Source: JAXGMV01 sp040768445 (GTDB lineage: Bacteria > Chloroflexota > Anaerolineae > Anaerolineales > Anaerolineaceae). From it: DNA of 64,000 bases. The first letter of the stretch is position 1. Each line of letters opens with the position of its first letter. The notes under the pieces are model-generated. The model made no database searches and was not told the origin of the DNA. It worked only from the letters and a program-made list of their open reading frames with translations. The DNA lies in assembly GCA_040768445.1 (NCBI GenBank), contig JAXGMV010000001.1:2294001-2358000 (forward strand). Reading direction: 5' to 3'. The translations under genes and the position numbers were made by a program. Positions 32,313-40,570 of this stretch are shown here, piece after piece.

Positions 32313-34490
32313 ATGACAACCGAAACACTTATCTGGTTAATTCCATTACCACCACTGCTGGCATTTTTTATAATCAGCCTATTTACAAACCATTCAAAAG
32401 CTGTCAGTCATTGGATAGCCATACTTGCCGCAGGGTTATCCTGGCTGGGCAGCATGATTGTTGTTGCTGGAGCGATCAGGGTTGAACATCTTGCGGAACA
32501 CCCGCTTGTATCTTCAATCAAGTGGCTGCCAACCGGGAAAAACTGGTTATCAATAGGTGTTCAAATCGACCCCTTATCAACTGTGACACTGTTTTTTGTG
32601 GCATGGACCATCTTGATGATATTTATATACAGCATTGGCTATCATAATTATGGTCAGCCAAAGGGAGATCATGATGTAGCAGGTTTACCGCCTCATGGTG
32701 CAACTGTACTGGATGATAAAGGTCATTCTCATAAGGTACCTTCGGTTGAGCCCATGTATGCGCGGTTTTTTGCATTTTTTGGGCTTTTCGCATTTGGTAT
32801 GTTTGCCCTGGTAGTTACGGATAACCTTTTAACGCTCTACATGGCGTGGGAGATCATGGGCTTATGTTCCTATCTGCTCATAGGTTTCTGGTACGGGAAA
32901 GATTCAGCCAGAAATGCTGCAGTCAAAGCATTTCTGACGACACGCGTTGGTGACATGTTCATGATGCTGGGCATGGTAGCACTTTATTACCTGACTGGCA
33001 GTCTGAATTACCAGGAAATATTGGCTAACCCCGAGGTTCTTGCGAAGTTATCTTCATTGCAGGCGCCTGTTCTTGGTTTATCCTGGGCAGGATTAATTGG
33101 AATTATGATTTTCCTTGGTACTGTAGGAAAATCTGCCCAATTCCCTTTGCATATCTGGCTTCCAGATGCAATGGAAGGCCCGACACCTGTCTCAGCAATG
33201 ATTCATGCGGCGACAATGGTTTCTGCGGGTGTTTATCTATCACTGCGTTTCTTTCCACTTCTCAGTGCTGGCTGGCTCCCAGGTAATCCAATCACGTCTG
33301 CAATGACTGTTGTAGCGATAATTGGTGCCTTTACAGCGCTCTTTGCGGCAACAATTGCTGTTGCTCAGAATGATATTAAACGTGTGCTTGCTTACTCAAC
33401 CATTTCACAACTGGGATACATGGTCGCGGCGATTGGGATTGGTTCTTTTGTTGCGGCAGCTTTCCACTTGATGACCCATGCATTCTTTAAGGCGCTGCTT
33501 TTCCTTGGCTCAGGGTCAGTTATTCATGGCATGGAACACGGCGTGCTGCATACCAACGAGAAGATAGATCCGCAGGATATGATCAACATGGGCGGCTTAC
33601 GGAAAAAGATGCCAGCTACATTTTGGACTTTCCTGATCGGAGGTTTTGCTCTCTCTGGTTTTCCACTGATTACCGCAGGCTTCTGGTCAAAGGATGAAAT
33701 TCTATCGGGAGCATTCAGCAGCGGTCAAATAGCGGTATTTATTACTTTGGCGTTTGCGGCTCTTCTTACTGCTTTTTACACCATGCGTCAGATCACCCTG
33801 ACATTTCTTGGCGAGCCCCGTACAAAATCTGCTGAACATGCACATGAATCCAAGCCCACAATGACAGTGCCATTGATTATCCTGGCATTTTTTGCCATAA
33901 CAGCTGGATGGATTGGGATTCCTGCTGCATTTCCTGCAATTGGTGGGTTGGTTCCGAATTGGATTGAAGAATTCTTGGGATCAATGCTTCCTTGGCACGG
34001 TGAAGTTCATGCTGCACACAGCCTGGTGCCGTTATTCACCTCCCTACTAGTTGCTTTGGGGGGCTTATTCCTCGGATATTTAGTATACAAACGTGTGAAT
34101 AAAGCCAACATGACGGACCCGTTAAAAGCAAGTCTTGGTGGAATACATACCATTCTTAAAAATAAGTATTATTTTGATGAAATATACGAAGTCATATTTA
34201 TTAAACCGGCAATTTGGTTGTCTGAAATTTTTACAGCCAATTGGATGGACAAGAAGATCATCGACGGCATCGTGCATGGCTTCGGAAAAGGAGCAATGGT
34301 GCTGGGTAATTTCCTCAGGACAAAAATTGACTTGCCAGTAATTAACGGAGGCGGTGATGGACTATCTGCAGGAACCAGGCAGGTTGGCTTTTCATTGAAA
34401 TCTACCCAGACTGGCCAGGTTCAAATGTATTTACTGCTGACCATGATAATGGTTGTCATAGTTGGTGTTCTATTCATTGTCATTTTCTAA
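32313..34490 (+). CDS. nuoL: NADH-quinone oxidoreductase subunit L, with two insertions
   Basis: NuoL (725 aa; E. coli about 613) is the distal proton-pumping antiporter-like subunit. Core residues are present: Glu in MAWEIMGLCSYLLIGFWYG, Lys in TVGKSAQFPLHIWLPDAMEGPTPVSA, and the TM8 helix AMIHAATMVSAGVYL. Two extra segments stand out. A roughly 35-residue, His/Asp-rich loop lies after SIGYHNYG (bases 32648-32760). About 25 extra residues (bases 34321-34398) lengthen the C-terminal lateral helix between IIDG and QTGQVQMYL. The second matches the lateral-helix lengthening expected if it must span an additional NuoM. Confidence 0.95.
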   Translation: MTTETLIWLIPLPPLLAFFIISLFTNHSKAVSHWIAILAAGLSWLGSMIVVAGAIRVEHLAEHPLVSSIKWLPTGKNWLSIGVQIDPLSTVTLFFVAWTILMIFIYSIGYHNYGQPKGDHDVAGLPPHGATVLDDKGHSHKVPSVEPMYARFFAFFGLFAFGMFALVVTDNLLTLYMAWEIMGLCSYLLIGFWYGKDSARNAAVKAFLTTRVGDMFMMLGMVALYYLTGSLNYQEILANPEVLAKLSSLQAPVLGLSWAGLIGIMIFLGTVGKSAQFPLHIWLPDAMEGPTPVSAMIHAATMVSAGVYLSLRFFPLLSAGWLPGNPITSAMTVVAIIGAFTALFAATIAVAQNDIKRVLAYSTISQLGYMVAAIGIGSFVAAAFHLMTHAFFKALLFLGSGSVIHGMEHGVLHTNEKIDPQDMINMGGLRKKMPATFWTFLIGGFALSGFPLITAGFWSKDEILSGAFSSGQIAVFITLAFAALLTAFYTMRQITLTFLGEPRTKSAEHAHESKPTMTVPLIILAFFAITAGWIGIPAAFPAIGGLVPNWIEEFLGSMLPWHGEVHAAHSLVPLFTSLLVALGGLFLGYLVYKRVNKANMTDPLKASLGGIHTILKNKYYFDEIYEVIFIKPAIWLSEIFTANWMDKKIIDGIVHGFGKGAMVLGNFLRTKIDLPVINGGGDGLSAGTRQVGFSLKSTQTGQVQMYLLLTMIMVVIVGVLFIVIF

Positions 34491-34515
34491 CAAAAGAGGT
34501 TAATGGGAGCGGAGG

Positions 34516-36030
34516 ATGGACTTCATTGCAAATCATTTACTCACGCTGATTTTATTCCTGCCGACAGTAGGTGCCCTGGCTATCTTATTTATACCAGCTG
34601 GGCAGGTGAAATCAATAAGATGGACGGCTTTTATCATCAGCCTGATTCCGTTCATAATCTCAGTTTTTATATGGTTCGGGTTATTCGATCCTGATAAAAC
34701 AGGGTTTCAACTGGTGGAAAAGTACACATGGTACAAAGCGATAGATGCATCATATCATCTTGGTATTGATGGCATCTCACTCACCATGGTGCTGCTGACG
34801 ACCTTTTTGACGCCGCTTGCAATTTTGGCATCGTTTAACATTCAGGAAAAAGTTAAAGCCTACATGATCCTGTTCCTCTTGCTGGAAACAGGCATGCTGG
34901 GTGTGTTTTTATCACTTGACCTGTTGATATTCTTTGTCTTCTGGGAAATTGGGCTGGTACCAATGTACTTCCTGATTAACCAGTGGGGTGGCAAGAATAG
35001 AAACTATGCATCATTGAAATTCATCCTTTACACCATGGGCGGTTCGCTGGGATTGCTCCTTGCAATTCAAATGATTGGCGTGGTTGCTAAAACCTTTGAC
35101 CTTGTTCAACTATTCGAGATTTGGCCTGCGCTAACAACAGGTGCATTATTTGGAATACCAGTTGCCACAGTGAAAATCATCGCCTTTTGGGCATTTGTGA
35201 TTGCTTTTGCTGTCAAAGTCCCAATTTGGCCATTCCACACCTGGCTGCCAGATGCTCACACTGAAGCGCCAACCGCAGGTTCTATGATCCTGGCTGGCGT
35301 GCTTTTGAAGTTAGGCGCTTACGGATTTTTGAGATTGGTACTGCCCCTTTACCCTGTGGAATCGAAGCAATTTGCGGGCTGGCTAGCTGGACTTGCGACT
35401 TTGGCTATTATATTTGGTGCGCTTGGGGCATTTGGACAATCAGATTTTAAGCGATTGGTTGCTTATTCTTCTATCAATCACATGGGATTTGTAATTTTGG
35501 GCGTATCGGTAGCTGCGTGGGCAGCTGGCACAGTCAATTCTCATTTTGCAACAAGCGGCGCAGTACTGCAAATGGTCACTCATGGTCTATCTGCAGCAGG
35601 TATGTTCTTCCTGGTAGGTGTTATCTATGACCGGACCCATACCAGAAACCTGGATGATTACGGCGGTATCTACGCTATCCTGCCGGTTTATGGATCAGTC
35701 CTGGTATTTGTCTCGATGGCTTCGCTTGGTCTGCCAGGCCTGGCGGGATTTGTCTCTGAATTCTTGGTATTCAGAGGTGCATGGCCTGTTTTCATGCTGG
35801 CAACCGCTTTGAGTGCTGTAGGACTGTTTTTTACAGGTGTTTACATTCTCAAGGGATTGAGAAGGGTATTACACGGAAAGTTGAATCAGCGTTGGGTTGG
35901 CGTTGTTTCTGAAATGAATGTGAGAGAACTGGCGGTCATTACACCTCTCATGGTACTAATGCTGCTAATCGGGGTCTGGCCGGCATGGATCCTGGAGCTC
36001 ATCAATAAAGCCGTTATGATGTGGTATTAA
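34516..36030 (+). CDS. nuoM: NADH-quinone oxidoreductase subunit M (canonical copy)
   Basis: NuoM (504 aa), proton-pumping antiporter-like subunit. All key residues are present and fall at E. coli numbering: Glu144 (FWEIGLVPMYF), Lys234 (AFAVKVPIWPFHTWLPDAH), the TM8 Lys in GVLLKLGAYGFL and the TM12 Glu in FVSEFLVFRG. It starts behind GGAGG and is 10 bp from a second nuoM-like gene. Presumably a fully functional pump subunit. Confidence 0.96.
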   Translation: MDFIANHLLTLILFLPTVGALAILFIPAGQVKSIRWTAFIISLIPFIISVFIWFGLFDPDKTGFQLVEKYTWYKAIDASYHLGIDGISLTMVLLTTFLTPLAILASFNIQEKVKAYMILFLLLETGMLGVFLSLDLLIFFVFWEIGLVPMYFLINQWGGKNRNYASLKFILYTMGGSLGLLLAIQMIGVVAKTFDLVQLFEIWPALTTGALFGIPVATVKIIAFWAFVIAFAVKVPIWPFHTWLPDAHTEAPTAGSMILAGVLLKLGAYGFLRLVLPLYPVESKQFAGWLAGLATLAIIFGALGAFGQSDFKRLVAYSSINHMGFVILGVSVAAWAAGTVNSHFATSGAVLQMVTHGLSAAGMFFLVGVIYDRTHTRNLDDYGGIYAILPVYGSVLVFVSMASLGLPGLAGFVSEFLVFRGAWPVFMLATALSAVGLFFTGVYILKGLRRVLHGKLNQRWVGVVSEMNVRELAVITPLMVLMLLIGVWPAWILELINKAVMMWY

Positions 36031-36040
36031 GAGGTGTTCA

Positions 36041-37513
36041 ATGCAATTTCCTATACTTAGCATTATCATTTTTCTTCCGCTCATAGCAGGGCTGATTATA
36101 TTATTTACACCAGCTGAAAAAAAGCAGCAAATCAAATTATTTGCTTTGATTGCTTCATTGATAACCATGCTTTTATCGTTCGTGGTTTATTTTTCGTATA
36201 GCACATCTGTAGGTGGGTATCAATTCCTGGAGAAAATGGAGTGGGTGCCAGCGTTAGGCATATCGTATATGATGGGCGTCGACGGCATGGGCGCGCCGAT
36301 GGTGTTGCTTGCTGGTATAGTATTATTCTGCGGTGTAATTGTCTCCTGGAACATTGATGACCGGCCGCGTGAATTCTTCTCATTTATGATGTTCTTGGGA
36401 ACAAGCGTTTTGGGCGTGTTCTCATCGCTTGATCTCTTTCAGCTATTCTTCTTTATGGAACTGGCAATATTCCCGAAGTACTTGATGATCGTCATGTGGG
36501 GATATCCCAAGACCCGTGAATACGGTGGCATGAAATTAACGCTGTACTTGTTCATCGGTTCGGTCATTGCTCTAATTGGCAGCCTTGGTATTTACTTTGG
36601 CTCCGGCCTGCAGACATTCGATCTGATTGCTCTTGAAAACGCTGGATTTTCTACAGCCTTCCAGCAGTTCTGGTTCCCATTTGTATTTGTTGGGTTTGCA
36701 ATTCTAGGAGGCATGTTCCCGTTCCACAGTTGGGCGCCTGATGGGCATGTGGCGGCACCAACAGCCATCTCCATGATGCTGGCTGGCGTAGAAATGAAAG
36801 TTGGCGTTTTTGCTGCATTGCGCGTAGGCATTATGCTTCTGCCAGATGGCGCACGTTTCTGGGCTCCGGCAATTCTTATCCTGGCTACTATCAATGTCGT
36901 TTATGGCGCGTTCATCGCACTAATACAAACAGATTTTAAATACGTCATCGGTTTTTCATCCGTGTCTCATATGGGGTTGGTTTTGATTGGTTTTGCGACC
37001 TTCTCCAATGAAGGCTTGCTCGGCGCAGGGATACAGATGTTCTCTCATGGGGTGATGACAGCTCTATTCTTCTCTATTGTCGGTATGGTGTATGACAGGA
37101 CTCACAACAGGGATATTTCCAAGCTGGGAGGCCTTTATAAGAAGATGCCCTGGGCAGCTATAGGATTTATAATAGGCGGTCTTGTGTCTATGGGTATGCC
37201 TGGATTTTCAGGTTTTATTGCTGAATTCCCAATATTTATGGGCGCCTGGAAAGCACAACCAATCGTTGCAATTATTGCGATTTTAGGTGTGATCATCACT
37301 GCAGCTTATATTTTACTGGTCACCAGGAAAGTATTTTTTGGTGAAATATCTGAGGAATATAATGCAACTGTAGGAGATATCGGCAAGTTGGATAAGCTGG
37401 CAATAGGTTTATTATCGGTAATTATGATTGCAATTGGCGTGTTCCCAAGTGTTATTGAGCCAATTGTACAGTCTGGCGTTAATCACATATTAGCACTGCT
37501 GGGAGGATTTTAG
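36041..37513 (+). CDS. nuoM: Second NuoM-like subunit lacking the TM7 lysine
   Basis: NuoM paralogue (490 aa), about 14 hydrophobic segments. It keeps Glu140 (FFMELAIFPKYL, TM5), Lys253 (AGVEMKVGVFA, TM8) and Glu395 (FIAEFPIF, TM12). At the position of E. coli Lys234 the sequence is GFAILGGMFPFHSWAPDGH: the lysine is Leu222 and there is no Lys anywhere in that helix. Next to nuoM and upstream of nuoN, it suggests a complex I with two NuoM-type subunits. The missing lysine raises the question whether this copy pumps protons normally. Confidence 0.93.
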   Translation: MQFPILSIIIFLPLIAGLIILFTPAEKKQQIKLFALIASLITMLLSFVVYFSYSTSVGGYQFLEKMEWVPALGISYMMGVDGMGAPMVLLAGIVLFCGVIVSWNIDDRPREFFSFMMFLGTSVLGVFSSLDLFQLFFFMELAIFPKYLMIVMWGYPKTREYGGMKLTLYLFIGSVIALIGSLGIYFGSGLQTFDLIALENAGFSTAFQQFWFPFVFVGFAILGGMFPFHSWAPDGHVAAPTAISMMLAGVEMKVGVFAALRVGIMLLPDGARFWAPAILILATINVVYGAFIALIQTDFKYVIGFSSVSHMGLVLIGFATFSNEGLLGAGIQMFSHGVMTALFFSIVGMVYDRTHNRDISKLGGLYKKMPWAAIGFIIGGLVSMGMPGFSGFIAEFPIFMGAWKAQPIVAIIAILGVIITAAYILLVTRKVFFGEISEEYNATVGDIGKLDKLAIGLLSVIMIAIGVFPSVIEPIVQSGVNHILALLGGF

Positions 37514-37514
37514 C

Positions 37515-38972
37515 ATGCCCGGTAACATGACTACTAATTTGATGGCAATACTGCCTGAAATTTGCCTGGTTATTTTGTCAATAGTATTGCTTGCTGTCGA
37601 CGCCTTAGCTCGGAAAAAAGGTCAACAAATTATTACCTGGGTAGCTTTTGCAGGATTGATCCTTGCTTTCGTCCTCACCTGGTTGGTAAACTGGCCTGTT
37701 GAAACAGCGCAATTAGTCTGGGGAAATCTAATTATCCTGGATGGTGCTTCGTTTGTTTTTAAACTTTTATTCTTGCTAGGCGCAGCCCTGACCGTATTGT
37801 TTTCCTTAGACCACGAAGGACTCACTGATCATGGTGAATTTTATATCCTGCTGGTCATCAGTACCCTGGGTATGTCATTAATGTCATCTGCCAACAATTT
37901 AATCATGCTTTACCTGGCAATCGAAACCACGTCTATACCTTTGTATATTCTGGCAGGTTTTATAACTGGAGAAAGAAAATCTGCTGAAGCCGGCATGAAG
38001 TATTTTCTTTTTGGTGCCACGACTTCTGCAATAATGTTGTTTGGTTTTTCATTGTTATACGGCTTTACTGGCACAACAGACCTTGCACAAATAGGCGCTG
38101 CATTAACTACCAGTCAATTCCCGCTGTACCTGATCATGGCAGCATTTGTCTTGGTACTGGTTGGCTTTGGTTTTAAAGTGTCAGCAGTGCCTTTTCATTT
38201 TTGGGCGCCAGATGTGTATGAGGGCGCTCCCACACCATTAACTGGATTTCTTTCGACTGCATCAAAAGCTGCTGGTTTTGCCGTTTTACTCAGGTTTTTA
38301 TTTGCAGCATTTCCATCAGTCATTGTCAACTGGAGCATTATCATTGCTGTGATTTCTGCAGTAACCATGATAGTCGGTAACTTACTGGCACTGACACAAA
38401 AGAATATTAAACGCCTGTTAGCTTACTCTTCAATTGCGCAAGCTGGATATATGCTTATCGGTGTGGCTGCGGCATCTGATCTTGGCGCAAGCGGAACGGT
38501 GTATTACTTGATAGCTTATTTACTGACCAATATTGCAGCCTTCGGTTTAATTTCCATTATTGGTAAGCACCTTGGCTCAGATGAAATCTCTGCATACGCC
38601 GGGTTAAGCCGGAGGTCACCTTTACTGGCATTTTTCCTTCTCATAGCCTTCCTGTCGCTGGCTGGCATACCTCCTTTTGGAGGTTTTATCGGCAAGGTTT
38701 TGGTATTTGCATCAGCTGTGAACTCGAGTAATTTATTGTGGCTGGCAATATTGGGCATCATCAATGCGATTATTGCACTGTACTACTATTTGACTGTTCT
38801 AAAAGTGGTTTACCTCTACAGGTCTGAACAAGAAGAGAAGCCAATTATTCTGGCAACTGGAAGAAAGGCTGTTCTCTCGTTTTGCATTACGGGAATCATC
38901 ATAATAGGATTTGTAATTGCACCATTTTTTGGACTTTCCAGTTCAGCTGCAGCTGCGTTTCTCGGTTTCTAA
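37515..38972 (+). CDS. nuoN: NADH-quinone oxidoreductase subunit N
   Basis: NuoN (485 aa), antiporter-like subunit. Conserved residues include Glu in LYLAIETTSIPLYILAGF, Lys in GFGFKVSAVPFHFWAPDVYEGAPTP and Lys in TASKAAGFAVLLR. It starts 1 bp after nuoM2, using GGGAGG within the end of that gene. It is the last nuo gene; atpI follows after 27 bp with no terminator between. Confidence 0.96.
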   Translation: MPGNMTTNLMAILPEICLVILSIVLLAVDALARKKGQQIITWVAFAGLILAFVLTWLVNWPVETAQLVWGNLIILDGASFVFKLLFLLGAALTVLFSLDHEGLTDHGEFYILLVISTLGMSLMSSANNLIMLYLAIETTSIPLYILAGFITGERKSAEAGMKYFLFGATTSAIMLFGFSLLYGFTGTTDLAQIGAALTTSQFPLYLIMAAFVLVLVGFGFKVSAVPFHFWAPDVYEGAPTPLTGFLSTASKAAGFAVLLRFLFAAFPSVIVNWSIIIAVISAVTMIVGNLLALTQKNIKRLLAYSSIAQAGYMLIGVAAASDLGASGTVYYLIAYLLTNIAAFGLISIIGKHLGSDEISAYAGLSRRSPLLAFFLLIAFLSLAGIPPFGGFIGKVLVFASAVNSSNLLWLAILGIINAIIALYYYLTVLKVVYLYRSEQEEKPIILATGRKAVLSFCITGIIIIGFVIAPFFGLSSSAAAAFLGF

Positions 38973-38987
38973 AGAATCAGTAAATGA

Positions 38988-39002
38988 TATAATGGCCTAA
39001 TG
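38988..39002 (+). promoter_or_regulatory. Candidate leaderless promoter at atpI
   Basis: A perfect TATAAT (38988-38993) ends 6 nt before the ATG at 39000, and no Shine-Dalgarno is present in the 27-bp gap. If used, transcription would start at or next to the ATG. The -35 is weak, and expression by read-through from nuoN is also possible. Confidence 0.45.
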
Positions 39003-39317
39003 CAATCACCTGAGAAGCACACTGACGAAAAAATTTTTGGAATGAAAAACATCTCGCTGGCATTAGTCGCTGGCCAGGCGGGATGTTTGACATTAATCAT
39101 CGTGTTTGTTGCCGTTATTTTTGGCCTTTGGCTGGATAATAAGCTAGATACAAAACCAATTGTCACACTGATTCTTGTTATTTTAAGTATCCCCTTATCT
39201 GTTCTTGCTATGCTAAAATTAGTCAAGAGTGCTGTGTCCAGGATACAACTAGGCAAATTTACAGCAGTTGAAAAACCTCAGGAGGACATGAAAATTGGAA
39301 GATACGAAGAAGACTAA
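39000..39317 (+). CDS. atpI: AtpI/AtpZ-family ATP synthase accessory protein
   Basis: 105 aa with two membrane helices (about 14-40 and 48-70). The GQAGCLTLIIVFVAVIFGLWLDNKLDTKP hairpin (G-rich first helix, GLWLD turn) fits the AtpI/AtpZ family, which assists c-ring assembly or ion transport. It precedes atpB and overlaps it by 23 bp. An internal ATG at 39042 is an alternative start. Confidence 0.8.
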   Translation: MQSPEKHTDEKIFGMKNISLALVAGQAGCLTLIIVFVAVIFGLWLDNKLDTKPIVTLILVILSIPLSVLAMLKLVKSAVSRIQLGKFTAVEKPQEDMKIGRYEED

Positions 39318-40284
39318 ATGGCGATGGGGTGTTAACCGCTGGTTTGTTCTGCTTTTTATTATTCTTGGTTTAATTGGTGCCAGGTACTTCCCGCCAATTC
39401 GACCTCATATACAACTTCCAGCCGAAGTACTCTCAAAGAATCCAATAATGAGCCTGCCATTTATTGGTGATATTTATCTAACCAATACGATGATCGCCCT
39501 GCTTATAGTGGATCTGATTTTAATTGGAATTGTCCTGGCTGTGAGAAAAGCGATCAAGCGTGCGGAAACCAAAGGTGATCTTGTTCCCCATGGGATCTCA
39601 GGTGCAATCGAAGCAATTTTGGAAATGATTTACAACCTGACAGAGCAAACAGCAGGTTCCAAGTGGGCTAAGACAATATTCCCCTATTTTGCCACGATTA
39701 CACTTGTCGTTTTAATTGCCAACTGGATGGAACTCATTCCAGGTGTTGACAGTATTGGATTGTGGCATGAAGCCTCACATGGGATTGAAGGTTTCTCTGA
39801 ATTGTCCATTACTGATGGCATAAAGGCGATGGTAAAACCGGCAGCAGAAGAGCATGGTTACAATATTATCCCATTTGTTCGGGTAGTATCCACAGACCTG
39901 AACTTTACTGTTGCGCTGGCATTAATCTCTGTGATTATGACGCAAGTCATTGGCGTCAGAGCACTGGGCATGGGATATTTTAATAAGTTTTGGAATGTAA
40001 AAACTTTCTTCTCAAAGCCAATCTTTGGATTTATCGATTGGGCAGTAGGACTTCTAGAGGTTATCTCTGAGATATCCAAAATACTATCGTTCTCTTTCCG
40101 GTTGTTTGGCAATATCTTCGCCGGTATGGTGATGCTTTTTGTAATTGGATCGCTTGTTCCGGTATTTGCACAATCCATTTTCTTAATGCTGGAATTTTTT
40201 GTAGGTTTAATTCAGGCAGTTGTTTTTGGTATGTTAACAATGGTATTTATGGCTCAGGCAACTCAGGGCCACGGTGAACACTAA
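39295..40284 (+). CDS. atpB: F0F1 ATP synthase subunit a
   Basis: Subunit a (329 aa; E. coli 271) forms the proton half-channels against the c-ring. The essential Arg is in LSFSFRLFGNIFAGMV; NWMELIPG and the C-terminal GLIQAVVFGMLTMVFMAQA are conserved. The start is TTG 39295 with GGAGG 9 nt upstream; no ATG is in frame nearby. It is enlarged by an N-terminal extension and a longer loop after NWMELIPG. Confidence 0.95.
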   Translation: MEDTKKTKWRWGVNRWFVLLFIILGLIGARYFPPIRPHIQLPAEVLSKNPIMSLPFIGDIYLTNTMIALLIVDLILIGIVLAVRKAIKRAETKGDLVPHGISGAIEAILEMIYNLTEQTAGSKWAKTIFPYFATITLVVLIANWMELIPGVDSIGLWHEASHGIEGFSELSITDGIKAMVKPAAEEHGYNIIPFVRVVSTDLNFTVALALISVIMTQVIGVRALGMGYFNKFWNVKTFFSKPIFGFIDWAVGLLEVISEISKILSFSFRLFGNIFAGMVMLFVIGSLVPVFAQSIFLMLEFFVGLIQAVVFGMLTMVFMAQATQGHGEH

Positions 40285-40306
40285 TACTTAGGAGGTATCG
40301 CATATT

Positions 40307-40543
40307 ATGGAAGGTGATGTTGTTGCTGCAGCAAAATTGATCGGTGCTGGTCTGGCTATGATTGGCACAATTGGAGCAGGTGCTGGTATCGGTATTGTTG
40401 TAAATGGCGCTGTTCAAGGTATGGCACGGAATCCTGATGCTTCCGGCAATTTACTGACAAACATGATCCTTGGGATTGCATTTGCTGAGGCAGTCGCGAT
40501 TTACTGTCTTGTTGTTGCTCTGCTAATCTTGTTTGTCTTCTAA
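40307..40543 (+). CDS. atpE: F0F1 ATP synthase subunit c
   Basis: c-ring subunit (78 aa), two helices. The GxGxGxG packing motif is at residues 23-29, the polar loop is RNPD, and the ion-binding Glu61 is in IAFAEAVAIYCLV. The Gln of TM1 and the Ser following Glu that mark Na+-coupled rings are replaced by Ile and Ala, so proton coupling is predicted. Strong Shine-Dalgarno TAGGAGG. Confidence 0.96.
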   Translation: MEGDVVAAAKLIGAGLAMIGTIGAGAGIGIVVNGAVQGMARNPDASGNLLTNMILGIAFAEAVAIYCLVVALLILFVF

Positions 40544-40570
40544 ATAACAGCTAGGAAGGAGGAAGTTCCC

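Noticed and set aside
36041..37513. nuoM2 as an Mrp or hydrogenase antiporter subunit
   Set aside because: It sits between nuoM and nuoN in a complex I cluster with no mrp or hydrogenase genes, and its helices keep the NuoM pattern apart from the TM7 lysine.
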